Source: Verrucomicrobiota bacterium
GTDB taxonomy: Bacteria; Verrucomicrobiota; Kiritimatiellia; UBA8416; JABMPJ01
NCBI GenBank assembly: GCA_018648805.1
Contig: JABGQM010000044.1
Span: forward strand, 1 to 37,252
Reading direction: 5' to 3'
DNA: 37,252 nucleotides
Notes under the pieces: generated by a model
Told to the model about the DNA's origin: nothing
The model's database searches: none
The model's input: only the letters and a program-made list of their open reading frames with translations
In this document: positions 24,420 through 33,084 of the stretch, piece after piece
Position numbering within the stretch: position 1 is the stretch's first letter
Layout of the letters: each line of letters opens with the position of its first letter
Position numbers and translations under genes: made by a program

Positions 24420-26690
24420 TCAATCCTTGGTGGCGCGCACATATTCGCCCTGCCAGTCGCTGGGAGGGGGGGCGTCGCGGTAGGTATTGATGCGGGTGGA
24501 CAGGGTCTGGCTGGGGCCGTCGGCGGGGTCGATCCCGAGGGCGGTATCGAGGCGATCGAGGGCGTCCTGCCAACGCTGCTCCCAGTGCAGGTGCAGGGCC
24601 TCGGTGTACAGCGAGACGACCTTTTTGCGGTCTTCGTCAAGACAGCCTCGCTTCCCCAGCAGTTCGTAGACATTGACAGGTTCCGTCTTGCCTTTGACGA
24701 CAATCTTATCCAGGAAACGGACCTCAATGAGGTCACGTGCGGCCTGGGCGGTGGCTTCGCCGATCAGAATATCGGTGCCGTACTCTTTGTTGGTGGGTTC
24801 CAGCCGGGACGCGAAATTGACCGCATCTCCCATGACGGTATAGGAAAAACGCGTGTCGGAGCCCATATTTCCGGCGGTGACGGTTCCGGTGTTGATCCCC
24901 ATGCGGACATGCAGTGTGGGGCCAAACTCCCTCTCAAGAACCGGCCTCAGTGTGGCGAGTCGTTCCTGCTGTTCAATGGCGGCCAGGCATGCCTCGGCGG
25001 CGTGGTTATCGGCCCGAAACGGGACGCCCCACTCGGCCATGATGGCGTCGCCTTCGTACTTATCGACGAAGCCGCCGTGCCCCAGGATGATATCGGTCAT
25101 AGGGGTGAGATACTTGTTTAGCAGCACGGTGAGTTGCCCGGGGGGAAGTTGCTCGGACATGGTAGTGAACCCGGCTACGTCGGAGAAGAAAATGGTGGCT
25201 TCGGTGCGTTCGCCGCGCAGGGAAAAGCTCTCCGGGTTGGTTTCAAGGTAGCGCAGGACATCGCGGGAGACCATGGTGCCGAACATCTCGCGCACATGTT
25301 TCTTCTGACGCTCCTCCTGCCAGAACTTGATCATGGTAAGGACCGGATAGAGCAGCAGGGCTGAGAGCATGGTCCACGTAGGCAGAAAGACGAGCTGTTT
25401 GTACTTGAGCAGGAGGATGGCGGTGACGAGACAGAGCCCCAGCATGAATGCGGTTAGCAGGAAGGAGAGCCATGAACGACCGCGTGAGATAAGCAGCGTT
25501 ATGAGTAGGCCCATCAGCAGGATCGCGACGAACTGGGCCCCTTCCATCCAGTTGGGTATGATCAGGGCATCGCCAGCCAGAATATTATCGACCATGGTGG
25601 CGTGAATCTCGACGCCGGAGAAGAGTTGCGCCATGGGGGTGGCTCGAATATCACGCAGCCCGATGGCCGAGGTGCCAACGAAGACGATCTGATTGGTTAG
25701 GACGGCCGGATCAATCGTTCCGTCCAGTAGTCCGCCGGCCGGGTAGACAGGGAAGGAGGATAGGAGATCGGTGCCTGGCTGTTGCTGTACGCTACGGTAG
25801 TTGATCACCATGCGTCCGGCCTTGGTGCAGGGGATGGCCAGCTCGTGCAGGCGCAGTCGCACCACGCCGCCCTCGTCATACTCTACCATGCACTGGTTAA
25901 GCCCCCTATCAAGGCGGATCGCTTCGAGGGCCAGCGAGGGGTAGATGCGCTGGGGACCCAGGGCCCAGATGAGCGGGTTGCTGCGCACCACATTATCAAC
26001 ATCGACCGTGGCGTTGAAAAAAGCAGTCTGGCTGGACTGGCGCAGTACCGGGATTGAAACGGTCAGATCATCGGCCTGGGTGAGGTAGGTGTTGATGCTG
26101 ACGCCCTGGGCGCCGCGCAGGAAAAAGCGCGAGCCCTCGTAGAGGGGGTCGCTGCCGGGCGGCGGCTCGTTTACCATAGTGGGGCAGGGATGCATGGCGC
26201 ATCCGAGGATCGTGGTGCCACGGGCGAGGGCGTTGGCCAGGAGTTGGTCGTAGTCGGAGAGCTCGGGTGGCAGCCCTTTGATTTCCACCTCCAAATTCAT
26301 TCCGCGTAACAGGTCGCGCTGGAGCTGGGCCGGGGAGGTGCGGTCGGCCTCGGCGAAGACCACGTCGAAAGCGACCACGGCGGGGTTACCGTCGAGAACG
26401 CGATCGGTCAACTGGGCGGTCAGGTAGCGTGGCCACGGCCACTGCCCGTAGGCCTCGAGGCTGGCTTCATCGATATCAACGATGGCCACGCGGCCCGATT
26501 GGGGCGGACTGTGGACGCGCTGCAGGAGGGCGTCATACAGCTTGTGGGAGAAGGTGTCGACGATCTCCATGCCGGCGACAAAGAGCCCCAGGCAGAGCAT
26601 GGTGAGCAGCATTCCGACCACCCACACGAGCGAGATACGCCTCAGCACTCGTCGACTAAATAGTCTGCGCCACCGCATCGCCCCCCCCAT
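24420..26690 (-). CDS. CHASE2-domain adenylate/guanylate cyclase
   Basis: A 756-residue membrane receptor cyclase. Seen: TM1 (about 21-41), an extracytoplasmic CHASE2 domain (about 45-380; VAIVDIDEASLEAYGQWPWPR, VVAFDVVFAE, NQIVFVGTSAIGLRDIRATP, SGVEIHATMVDNIL), three membrane helices (385-455), a short linker, and a class III cyclase domain (495-670). The cyclase has both metal aspartates (D504 in FFSDVAGFT, D548 in DKYEGDAIM), K544, and N625/R629 in TVMGDAVNFASRLE. The domain therefore appears active; cAMP is the likely product. A helical tail (690-756) follows. It begins 3 bases after the FecR gene stop. The start is ambiguous between ATG 26690 and ATG 26678. It is the last gene of the three-gene envelope operon. 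Confidence 0.95.
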   Translation of the reverse strand: MGGAMRWRRLFSRRVLRRISLVWVVGMLLTMLCLGLFVAGMEIVDTFSHKLYDALLQRVHSPPQSGRVAIVDIDEASLEAYGQWPWPRYLTAQLTDRVLDGNPAVVAFDVVFAEADRTSPAQLQRDLLRGMNLEVEIKGLPPELSDYDQLLANALARGTTILGCAMHPCPTMVNEPPPGSDPLYEGSRFFLRGAQGVSINTYLTQADDLTVSIPVLRQSSQTAFFNATVDVDNVVRSNPLIWALGPQRIYPSLALEAIRLDRGLNQCMVEYDEGGVVRLRLHELAIPCTKAGRMVINYRSVQQQPGTDLLSSFPVYPAGGLLDGTIDPAVLTNQIVFVGTSAIGLRDIRATPMAQLFSGVEIHATMVDNILAGDALIIPNWMEGAQFVAILLMGLLITLLISRGRSWLSFLLTAFMLGLCLVTAILLLKYKQLVFLPTWTMLSALLLYPVLTMIKFWQEERQKKHVREMFGTMVSRDVLRYLETNPESFSLRGERTEATIFFSDVAGFTTMSEQLPPGQLTVLLNKYLTPMTDIILGHGGFVDKYEGDAIMAEWGVPFRADNHAAEACLAAIEQQERLATLRPVLEREFGPTLHVRMGINTGTVTAGNMGSDTRFSYTVMGDAVNFASRLEPTNKEYGTDILIGEATAQAARDLIEVRFLDKIVVKGKTEPVNVYELLGKRGCLDEDRKKVVSLYTEALHLHWEQRWQDALDRLDTALGIDPADGPSQTLSTRINTYRDAPPPSDWQGEYVRATKD

Positions 26691-26693
26691 ATC

Positions 26694-28196
26694 TTACGGC
26701 AACGCGGGCGTCAGATCCGCGCCGAACCCGCCATCCACCTGGGCATCTGGCCCATGGGTGAAGCTGAAGACCCCAAACGCCCCTGTGATGGGGGTGGTGT
26801 CCGGCAGTCCCGGCCCGACAATATTGCCTTGGATATCCTGTGCGGTCAGTGTGCCGGCCGGGAAGGACTGGCTGTGAACCTGCATCTGATAGAAGGTCTG
26901 GTTGCCAGTGAGGGTGCCGCTTGACTGGATCGCGCCGTCGGCCTCTATATAGAGCGCGTCGCCGTCGCCATTGGACATATCGAAGATGCCGTCCCAGTTG
27001 GGCGCCACAGATTGGCCAACCTGAACGTTGATCTCGCTGGTGCCGTCTACGGCCACAATCTCACCATTGTGCGTGATGGTGGCGGCGGAGTCTCCGGTGC
27101 CGGTCAGGTTGAAAAGCTGGGTCCCGGTCTTAAGGGCGTCAAAGGCGGCCCCGGAGAGTATGCGGGTACCGGAGAACTCGACGCTCTCGACGTCGCCGTC
27201 ATAGTTCCAGTAACCCCAGCTCCAGTCGATCCCGCCTCCCTGCGGACTGAAGACACGCCGCGGAGGCGGAGGCGGCGGCGGGGGTGGCGGGGGCTCTTCC
27301 TCGGGCGGGGGTGGCGTGGGTGTCGGGGGGTCAGCTGGTTCAGGGTCCGGTTCTGGCTCCGGCGGAATGGGGAGCTTCAGGTCATCGGGCGGGGGCGGAT
27401 CGGGCGGCGGGGTCGAGCCGGCCTTGGGCACGAAGCCGGAAAGCGAGGCGAGCTGGAAGCCGGAGAGACCATCGTCCTCCAGGAAGGCCCCGCGCGAGAT
27501 GGCGTGCCCCACCTGAACGGCGTCAAGGAAGCTGGCGAGTATCTCGGCCGGCAGGTCAAGGACTTGGGTCTTCTTTCCCTTACGGAGCAGGACCATCTTG
27601 CGTGATTGGTCGATCAGGATCTCCGTGCCGGCGCCTTTATGGCGGCCACGTCCAAAGAGCGACCACCCTCCGCTGCCGGCGGGTTCGACCTCACTGGTGA
27701 CGGTGACCAGTTCGGGGCCGTGCAGGGTGATGATGTAGATATCCTCTTCATCGGGTAGGACCTTGAAACCGAGATCACAGCCGCGGATACCGATCGTGGC
27801 CATACGGGTTTTGACCTTGAATCGCTTGGGGTTGAGCCGGGTGATCTTGTCGGTGACGATGCGAAAGATCCCTTTGGTGATACCCAGCTTGGCGCGGTTG
27901 TTGGATTTCTTGCCCGGATCATAGACGTATTCATCTATGACCAGTTCGCTCTTCTCGCCCTGCGAGATGATCGAATCATCCACAAACATGATCTGAAGCT
28001 TGCTGTTCTCAGTGGTAGAGATGCGATCGAGCGGAAAGATTGGACTCTTGATGGCTAGGTTGCGTCGGGCACCATCACCGCTGACGGCCGAGGCGGAGCC
28101 TTCCAGGGCCACGATCTCGCCGGCGGGATCAACTGCTGCGTCGGAGCCGCCGACCAGGAGTCCGAGTGCCAGGAGTAGACAAGCAAACTGTTTCAT
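26694..28196 (-). CDS. Secreted FecR-domain protein with proline linker and C-terminal beta domain
   Basis: A 500-residue exported protein. Seen: signal peptide (1-20, LLLALGLLVGGSDA), a FecR domain (about 25-170; IVALEGSASAVSG, PLDRISTTENSKLQIMF, LGITKGIFRIVT, KTRMATIGIRG), a helical stretch (210-235), a proline-rich linker (262-312, including a run of 11 prolines), and a glycine-rich beta domain (315-500) ending GAFGVFSF...VDGGFGADL. The G-F-G ending recalls the small barrels of TbpB/SLAM-cargo proteins, an inference by eye only. No lipobox cysteine. Start M at 28196 is chosen because its ATG overlaps the stop of the upstream barrel gene (TGATG); a GTG 15 bases earlier is unlikely. Probably a periplasmic or surface ligand-sensing partner of the cyclase. 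Confidence 0.9.
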   Translation of the reverse strand: MKQFACLLLALGLLVGGSDAAVDPAGEIVALEGSASAVSGDGARRNLAIKSPIFPLDRISTTENSKLQIMFVDDSIISQGEKSELVIDEYVYDPGKKSNNRAKLGITKGIFRIVTDKITRLNPKRFKVKTRMATIGIRGCDLGFKVLPDEEDIYIITLHGPELVTVTSEVEPAGSGGWSLFGRGRHKGAGTEILIDQSRKMVLLRKGKKTQVLDLPAEILASFLDAVQVGHAISRGAFLEDDGLSGFQLASLSGFVPKAGSTPPPDPPPPDDLKLPIPPEPEPDPEPADPPTPTPPPPEEEPPPPPPPPPPPRRVFSPQGGGIDWSWGYWNYDGDVESVEFSGTRILSGAAFDALKTGTQLFNLTGTGDSAATITHNGEIVAVDGTSEINVQVGQSVAPNWDGIFDMSNGDGDALYIEADGAIQSSGTLTGNQTFYQMQVHSQSFPAGTLTAQDIQGNIVGPGLPDTTPITGAFGVFSFTHGPDAQVDGGFGADLTPALP

Positions 28197-29638
28197 CAGA
28201 ACCGTCCCCACAGACCGATCATGGTCATATTGCGTTCGTAGTCATACAGGTCAAAGGTGGATGTGTTGGCGGTGTGCTGTTGTCGCACTTCAATGCCGGT
28301 GGTGCCAATGATGCGCAGCGAGGCGCGTGCATTGAAGAGCCACTGCGTGTCGACACGGTTTCTAGGGGCGAGGGCTTCACGCGTGTCAAAGTCGTTGCGT
28401 GTATAGCGGGCCGACGTGAAGAGGCGCAGGCGGCCCCAGGTGGCGGAGGCACCGACAATGCCGGAGAGTCCGGTATAGGTAAACACGGACTCATCCGTAT
28501 TGTCGTGGGCCACGCGCAAACCGGCAGAGAGGGCGGCCTGTTCACCCAGCATCCGGCGTAGGGTCTGTTCGGCGGCGATGTAGGTGCCGTCGCGCGAATC
28601 GAATGCGTCGTAGTCGCGCTGCTCCACCAGAGCGGTCGAAATCCAGTGCAGACGTGGGGCGGCTGGGAAGGAATGCAGGTAGGCCACGGCCAGGCCCAGC
28701 GTGTCGACCAGGGGGTCATCGCCGGTCCAGATGCGGCCCGTGCGCAGGTTGCCCTGGAAGAGTCCGCGCTTGGCGGCGTGCTTCATGCCGAGCGCGCCCT
28801 GCAGCAGACGGGTGTCATGCTCGTCGGCATTGAGCCAGCTCTCGAAGAAGTTGAGGTCTGAGGTGACGCCCCAGCCACTCGGCCGACCGGCGTCATAAAG
28901 CATGGCCACCGTGGCGGCGACATAGCGGCCATCGGTATCGACGGGGAGAGACGCAGGTGCGACGGAGAGGGCCGTGTACTCGATGTCGCCCACCGTAATG
29001 GGGAAGATCGGAATGAGATCCGTGTTGGGCCCGACGTTGACGTTGTCATCACTGATCCATCCGGCATCGGTTCGCAGTGAGATGTGGAAACGCTTACCCA
29101 TCCGATCGAGGTCGGCTAGTTGATTCTTAATATTGTGGGTCACATTTTCGGGGGGGGACTGGCTGAGGACATGGTTGAAATGACGGCGTGCGGCCTCGTG
29201 TTGCCCCGAGAGCATACAGACGCGGGCCAACTCCAGTCCGGCGCGATGGTTGTCGGGTTGGGCCTGGATGGCTCGTTCGAGGGCCAGCTCGGCACGGGCC
29301 AGATCATTGCGCTGGATCGACAGCATGCCGATGGTGAAATTGAGTTGAGGCATGCGGGGGTGTTCGCGTATGAGGCGGATCAACATGGATGAAGCATGGT
29401 CGAGCGCGGCGCGCGAGAGTGGCTCGGTGTAGGGCGCCGGGCCGTGCGTAAAGGTCTCGAAGTAGGCGGCCTGTGTCTGGGAGAGTAGCCGTACGACTTC
29501 GGCGGTGTTGGTTGTGCTGAGAGCCACCTGCAGGGGCGTCTCGCCATGCGCATTGCGAAACCCCGCCTCCTCGGCGTATCCGGCCGCCGCCAGGGCCAGC
29601 ACCATTACACCTGCCACGATCCAACCTGAACGCATCAT
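28196..29638 (-). CDS. TPR plus beta-barrel outer-membrane protein, DUF560/SLAM-like
   Basis: A 480-residue outer-membrane protein. Seen: signal peptide (1-22), a single ankyrin-like unit (30-53, NAHGETPLQVALSTTNTAEVVRLL), several TPR helices (about 60-150; LNFTIGMLSIQRNDLARAELALERAI, GLELARVCMLSGQHEAARRHFNHVL). A beta-rich domain from about 155 to the end has alternating hydrophobic strands and a terminal aromatic (LWGRF). The opening of the barrel, DAGWISDDNVNVGP, resembles the D-S-N-V-N motif of DUF560 proteins (SLAM, type XI secretion outer-membrane components). Such proteins move lipoproteins or soluble cargo to the surface. GAGG lies 6 bases before ATG. First gene of the operon; its stop overlaps the FecR gene start by one base. 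Confidence 0.82.
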   Translation of the reverse strand: MMRSGWIVAGVMVLALAAAGYAEEAGFRNAHGETPLQVALSTTNTAEVVRLLSQTQAAYFETFTHGPAPYTEPLSRAALDHASSMLIRLIREHPRMPQLNFTIGMLSIQRNDLARAELALERAIQAQPDNHRAGLELARVCMLSGQHEAARRHFNHVLSQSPPENVTHNIKNQLADLDRMGKRFHISLRTDAGWISDDNVNVGPNTDLIPIFPITVGDIEYTALSVAPASLPVDTDGRYVAATVAMLYDAGRPSGWGVTSDLNFFESWLNADEHDTRLLQGALGMKHAAKRGLFQGNLRTGRIWTGDDPLVDTLGLAVAYLHSFPAAPRLHWISTALVEQRDYDAFDSRDGTYIAAEQTLRRMLGEQAALSAGLRVAHDNTDESVFTYTGLSGIVGASATWGRLRLFTSARYTRNDFDTREALAPRNRVDTQWLFNARASLRIIGTTGIEVRQQHTANTSTFDLYDYERNMTMIGLWGRF

Positions 29639-29823
29639 ATTCGCCTCACTTGCGGGGGGCGGCCCCCAACTGTGTATCGGTCACCAGAGAGCATAAAGTT
29701 CCCTTATGGTGGGGCAGAAGTCAAGGAAATGCCGCGTGCGGGATGGGTTTAACTCCTTGACGATGAAGCGACGGCCCGTCATGCTTTTAGCTGGCTCATG
29801 GCATGAACAACGGAGTACACAGT
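29639..29823. promoter_or_regulatory. Divergent intergenic region of two surface-protein operons
   Basis: The 185 bases hold the start signals of two divergent operons. A GGGGG-CGG-CCCCC hairpin lies near 29655-29668, close to the barrel-protein start. TTGACG (plus strand, about 29757-29762) is a candidate -35 for the surface-protein operon, and TTGACT (minus strand, about 29718-29723) for the barrel operon. No matching -10 boxes at 16-18 bases were convincing. GGAG 9-12 bases before 29824 supports that start. Confidence 0.35.
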
Positions 29824-32800
29824 ATGCGTTTTATACGGCGTGGTTTATGGGGCGGGATAGGCGGCAGTATCGCCCTTGGCTTGACTGTGGTGGCGGCAGC
29901 GGGTGATTACAGCTGGACCGAGCTCCAACCGGCCGGCAACACGAATCGCTACTGGTATGCGGCCAGCGCTTCGCGTGACGGTCAGACGGTCATTGCGGCC
30001 TACGACGACGGTCGCCTCTATACGTCGGCCAACAACGGTGCGGCCTGGGTCGAGCGCCAGCCGGCCGGAGATGCTGATCTTTTCTGGAGTGCGGTCGCCA
30101 CGTCCGGTGACGGCCAGGTTCTGTTGGCCGCCTCGGCCTATGATTTCGGTGAACTCGGACTGACTTCGGCGGTGGTGGGTGACGAGCCACAGGGGCTGTC
30201 GTTAGGCCGTCTTTATGCTTCTCCGGATGGGGGCCAGAGTTGGACGGAACAGCAACCGGCCGGCGATACGGATCTGTGGTGGGGCGACGTGGCTGTCTCG
30301 GCCGATGGTCAGACGATGCTGGCTGGGGTGGCGGGCTACAGTTTCTCCAGGCTCTATTTACGTCGTGATGGGGCGAACTGGCAGGAGGCCCAGCCCGACG
30401 GGGCATCCAACTATATGTGGAGGGCCCTGGCCTGTTCGGGCGATGGATCGGTTCTGGTGGCCGGCGCGGCCGGCGAGCGGCTCCATCTCTCCCGTGATGG
30501 CGGGACAACCTGGAATGAAATCCAGCCGGCGGGGGTGCAGACACGATGGTGGCAGTGCGTGGCGATCTCGGCGTTCGGTCGCTATATCTATGCCGGTGCG
30601 GGGGGTGAGGTCGACGGCCGGCTCTACGGCTCGAGCGATTTCGGACAGAGCTGGAGTGAGTTGCAGCCAGCGGGTGATCAGGACCACGAGTGGACCGGGC
30701 TGAGCTGTTCGGGCAGTGGACGACGTGTGGTGGCCGTGCAGGCCTTCGGCCGCATGCATATCTCCGAAGATGCCGGGGCGACGTGGAGTGAATCTCAACC
30801 GACGGGCGACCAGAACGAGGACTGGTACAGCGCCACGCTCTCGGCGGATGGGCGTCACCTGACGGCCTCAAGCGCATGGGGCCGACTGTATACCGGGGTT
30901 CTGACGAATGGCCTCTCACGCCTATTCTATGAGGCGTGGGATAGTAGCGGCGTGCACCAGATCTGGAGCTGCCTGGAGGATGGTAGCAGTGAAATTCCCC
31001 TTTTCGATGACGGCAACAATCGCTACAAGCCGGTCGTGTCACCGGATGGCACTCGGCTGGCCTATATTCTGCGTAGCGGTTCGACGTCGTGGATCTGTAC
31101 GGCCAATGTCAACGGCGCCTATGAGGAGTTCCTGGTCTCATCCAGTACGGACGTCGGTTTCCGTAGCGTCGACTGGCATCCGGACGGGACCCACCTGCTC
31201 TACGTCGAGGGGAGCTACAACGGCGGTGTGAACGAACCCAGCCCGGCACGTGACGGCCATCTCTATCGCTGTGACACGAATGGCGCGAATGTGGTTGAGT
31301 TGCTGTCGACCGACTTCGATTATAATAAGCACCGTGCTGCCTACGCGCCGGATGGGGCGTTCATTGCCCTATCGCGCAACGAGGCGACCTGGTACGCCTG
31401 GCCGCAGAACCTGTTTGTATGCGATCCGGACGGCTCCAACCTGGGCAAGATCACAAATCACGGGAATGGTGAGGTGAACAAGGTTTTCACCTGTCGCTAC
31501 TCGCCGAGCGGATCGCGTATCATCTATCAGCGCGGCTACAGCAACGGGGGCAATTCCACGCTCTGGACGATACGCCCGGACGGATCCAACCATGTTAATA
31601 TTGTGGATGGCACCTTCAGCAACGAGGGTCCGACTTTTACGCCGGACGGTCGCCAGGTGGTCTTCAGCCGGTACAGCGGGGGACGCTGGCAGTTGGCACG
31701 GTCCGACCGGGATGGATCGAATGTGCAGTTGCTGCCGCTCTCGGCGGCCCTCAACCGGGTGTTTCCGTGTCAGGCCATTGTGAAGGGGTTGCCGGCCGTG
31801 GTGGGGCGCATCCGGGTCAATATTCAGCCTGCTCGTGCGGCTGCCCGCGGCGGGCAGTGGCAGATCTGGAGCGGAGCGGACACGGCTTGGCATGACTCCG
31901 ATGAGGTGTCGGGCTGGCTCGATCCTGCCGACGGCCCGTACGATGTCTTTTTCCGTTTTGTCAACGACTTCTATACGCCCTTCGGCCTCTACGAGTCAGT
32001 CGGAGGGAACGCCACGACCTTTGCGGAGGGCTTCTATGAGCCGACGGACATGGCCTACATCGGTGGCGGCACCTTCGATATGGGGCTCTACCTGGGGCAG
32101 GGCGGCCACAGCGTCACGCTGGATGATTTTGGATTGGATTACAGGGAAGTCACCGTGGGTGATTTTCAGGAGTTCATTGCGGCGACGAGCGGCACGATGC
32201 CGACCGCACCACCGTGGGGCTGGGGCGATACCGATCTGCCGATGGTGAATGTGACGTGGAACGACGCGGCGGCGTTTGCGGCCTGGGCCGGCAAGCGGCT
32301 CCCGACCGAGGCCGAGTTTGAGTATGCCATGCGCGACGGCGCGGCCGATCAACGCTATCCCTGGGGCGACACCATCTCGGCCAGCGATGCCAACTATCTG
32401 GGTGCGGGGATCGGGCAGCCCACCGTAGCAGAGAGTTATCCGAATAGTAGCCACGGGCTCTACGATATTGCGGGCAACGTTAACGAGTGGTGTTACGACT
32501 GGTACGAAGCGCTTCTGAGCGGACCGGTCGATAATCCGATGGGACCGGCTAGCGGCACCCACAAAACCACGCGCAGCGGTTCGTGGGTCAACCGTGACCG
32601 GCAGCTGCGGTGCTCCTCGCGGATCTACCGTGAGCCCGCGGTGCGTTATATCGACCTGGGCTTCCGCTGTGCAGGAGAGGCCATGGCGTACGGGCAGGAG
32701 TTTGGTGGACCCGCCCCGACCTGGTGGGTTCTCGCCCATTTCGGGCTCGAAGTGGGTGGACCGGGCGGTAAGTTTGTGGCCGAAAATGATAGTGACGGGG

Positions 32801-33084
32801 ACGGTATGGAGGATGGTGCCGAGTTTGTGGCGGGTACCGATCCTACCGATCGTGATTCGCTCTTGAGCATTGCGCGTCTGACACCATCGGCGGATGGGAC
32901 GGGCTTTGTGATCGAATGGTCCAGCGCGGCCGGTAAGCTCTATACACTGGAGTCCTGCAGCCGCCTGGGCGAGGGCTACACGCCAGTAGCGGGAAATATT
33001 CCTGCCACCCCGCCCATGAACAGCTACCCCGTGCATGGCGCAGAGGCAGGCGCGGCATTCTATCGGGTGCGGTTACCGCAATGA
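29824..33084 (+). CDS. Large exported beta-propeller / TolB-like / SUMF1 surface protein
   Basis: A 1086-residue secreted protein. Seen in order: signal peptide (1-27); seven repeats with the core W.E.QPAGD....W (about 29-365), which make a seven-bladed propeller with BNR-like DGG.SW turns; five TolB-type PD40 repeats (about 370-640; SPDGTRLAY, HPDGTHLLY, APDGAFIAL, SPSGSRIIY, TPDGRQVVF); a SUMF1/formylglycine-enzyme-like domain (741-946; GGTFDMG, VTWNDAAAFAAWAGKRLPTE, GNVNEW, SGSWVN); one calcium loop DSDGDGMEDGAE (988 on); a C-terminal beta module ending FYRVRL. The first catalytic Cys of true FGE is Asn here, so sulfatase activation is unlikely. ATG 29824 is preferred to an earlier ATG at 29803 because GGAG precedes it. 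It overlaps the next gene by 4 bases. Confidence 0.9.
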   Translation: MRFIRRGLWGGIGGSIALGLTVVAAAGDYSWTELQPAGNTNRYWYAASASRDGQTVIAAYDDGRLYTSANNGAAWVERQPAGDADLFWSAVATSGDGQVLLAASAYDFGELGLTSAVVGDEPQGLSLGRLYASPDGGQSWTEQQPAGDTDLWWGDVAVSADGQTMLAGVAGYSFSRLYLRRDGANWQEAQPDGASNYMWRALACSGDGSVLVAGAAGERLHLSRDGGTTWNEIQPAGVQTRWWQCVAISAFGRYIYAGAGGEVDGRLYGSSDFGQSWSELQPAGDQDHEWTGLSCSGSGRRVVAVQAFGRMHISEDAGATWSESQPTGDQNEDWYSATLSADGRHLTASSAWGRLYTGVLTNGLSRLFYEAWDSSGVHQIWSCLEDGSSEIPLFDDGNNRYKPVVSPDGTRLAYILRSGSTSWICTANVNGAYEEFLVSSSTDVGFRSVDWHPDGTHLLYVEGSYNGGVNEPSPARDGHLYRCDTNGANVVELLSTDFDYNKHRAAYAPDGAFIALSRNEATWYAWPQNLFVCDPDGSNLGKITNHGNGEVNKVFTCRYSPSGSRIIYQRGYSNGGNSTLWTIRPDGSNHVNIVDGTFSNEGPTFTPDGRQVVFSRYSGGRWQLARSDRDGSNVQLLPLSAALNRVFPCQAIVKGLPAVVGRIRVNIQPARAAARGGQWQIWSGADTAWHDSDEVSGWLDPADGPYDVFFRFVNDFYTPFGLYESVGGNATTFAEGFYEPTDMAYIGGGTFDMGLYLGQGGHSVTLDDFGLDYREVTVGDFQEFIAATSGTMPTAPPWGWGDTDLPMVNVTWNDAAAFAAWAGKRLPTEAEFEYAMRDGAADQRYPWGDTISASDANYLGAGIGQPTVAESYPNSSHGLYDIAGNVNEWCYDWYEALLSGPVDNPMGPASGTHKTTRSGSWVNRDRQLRCSSRIYREPAVRYIDLGFRCAGEAMAYGQEFGGPAPTWWVLAHFGLEVGGPGGKFVAENDSDGDGMEDGAEFVAGTDPTDRDSLLSIARLTPSADGTGFVIEWSSAAGKLYTLESCSRLGEGYTPVAGNIPATPPMNSYPVHGAEAGAAFYRVRLPQ

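Noticed and set aside
27240..27420. GC-rich low-complexity tract as a repeat or CRISPR-like array
   Set aside because: It encodes the proline-rich linker of the FecR protein; no spacer-repeat structure.
29924..30900. Regularly spaced repeated sequence in the surface-protein gene as a DNA repeat
   Set aside because: The repeats are protein-level (W.E.QPAG propeller blades) with divergent DNA.
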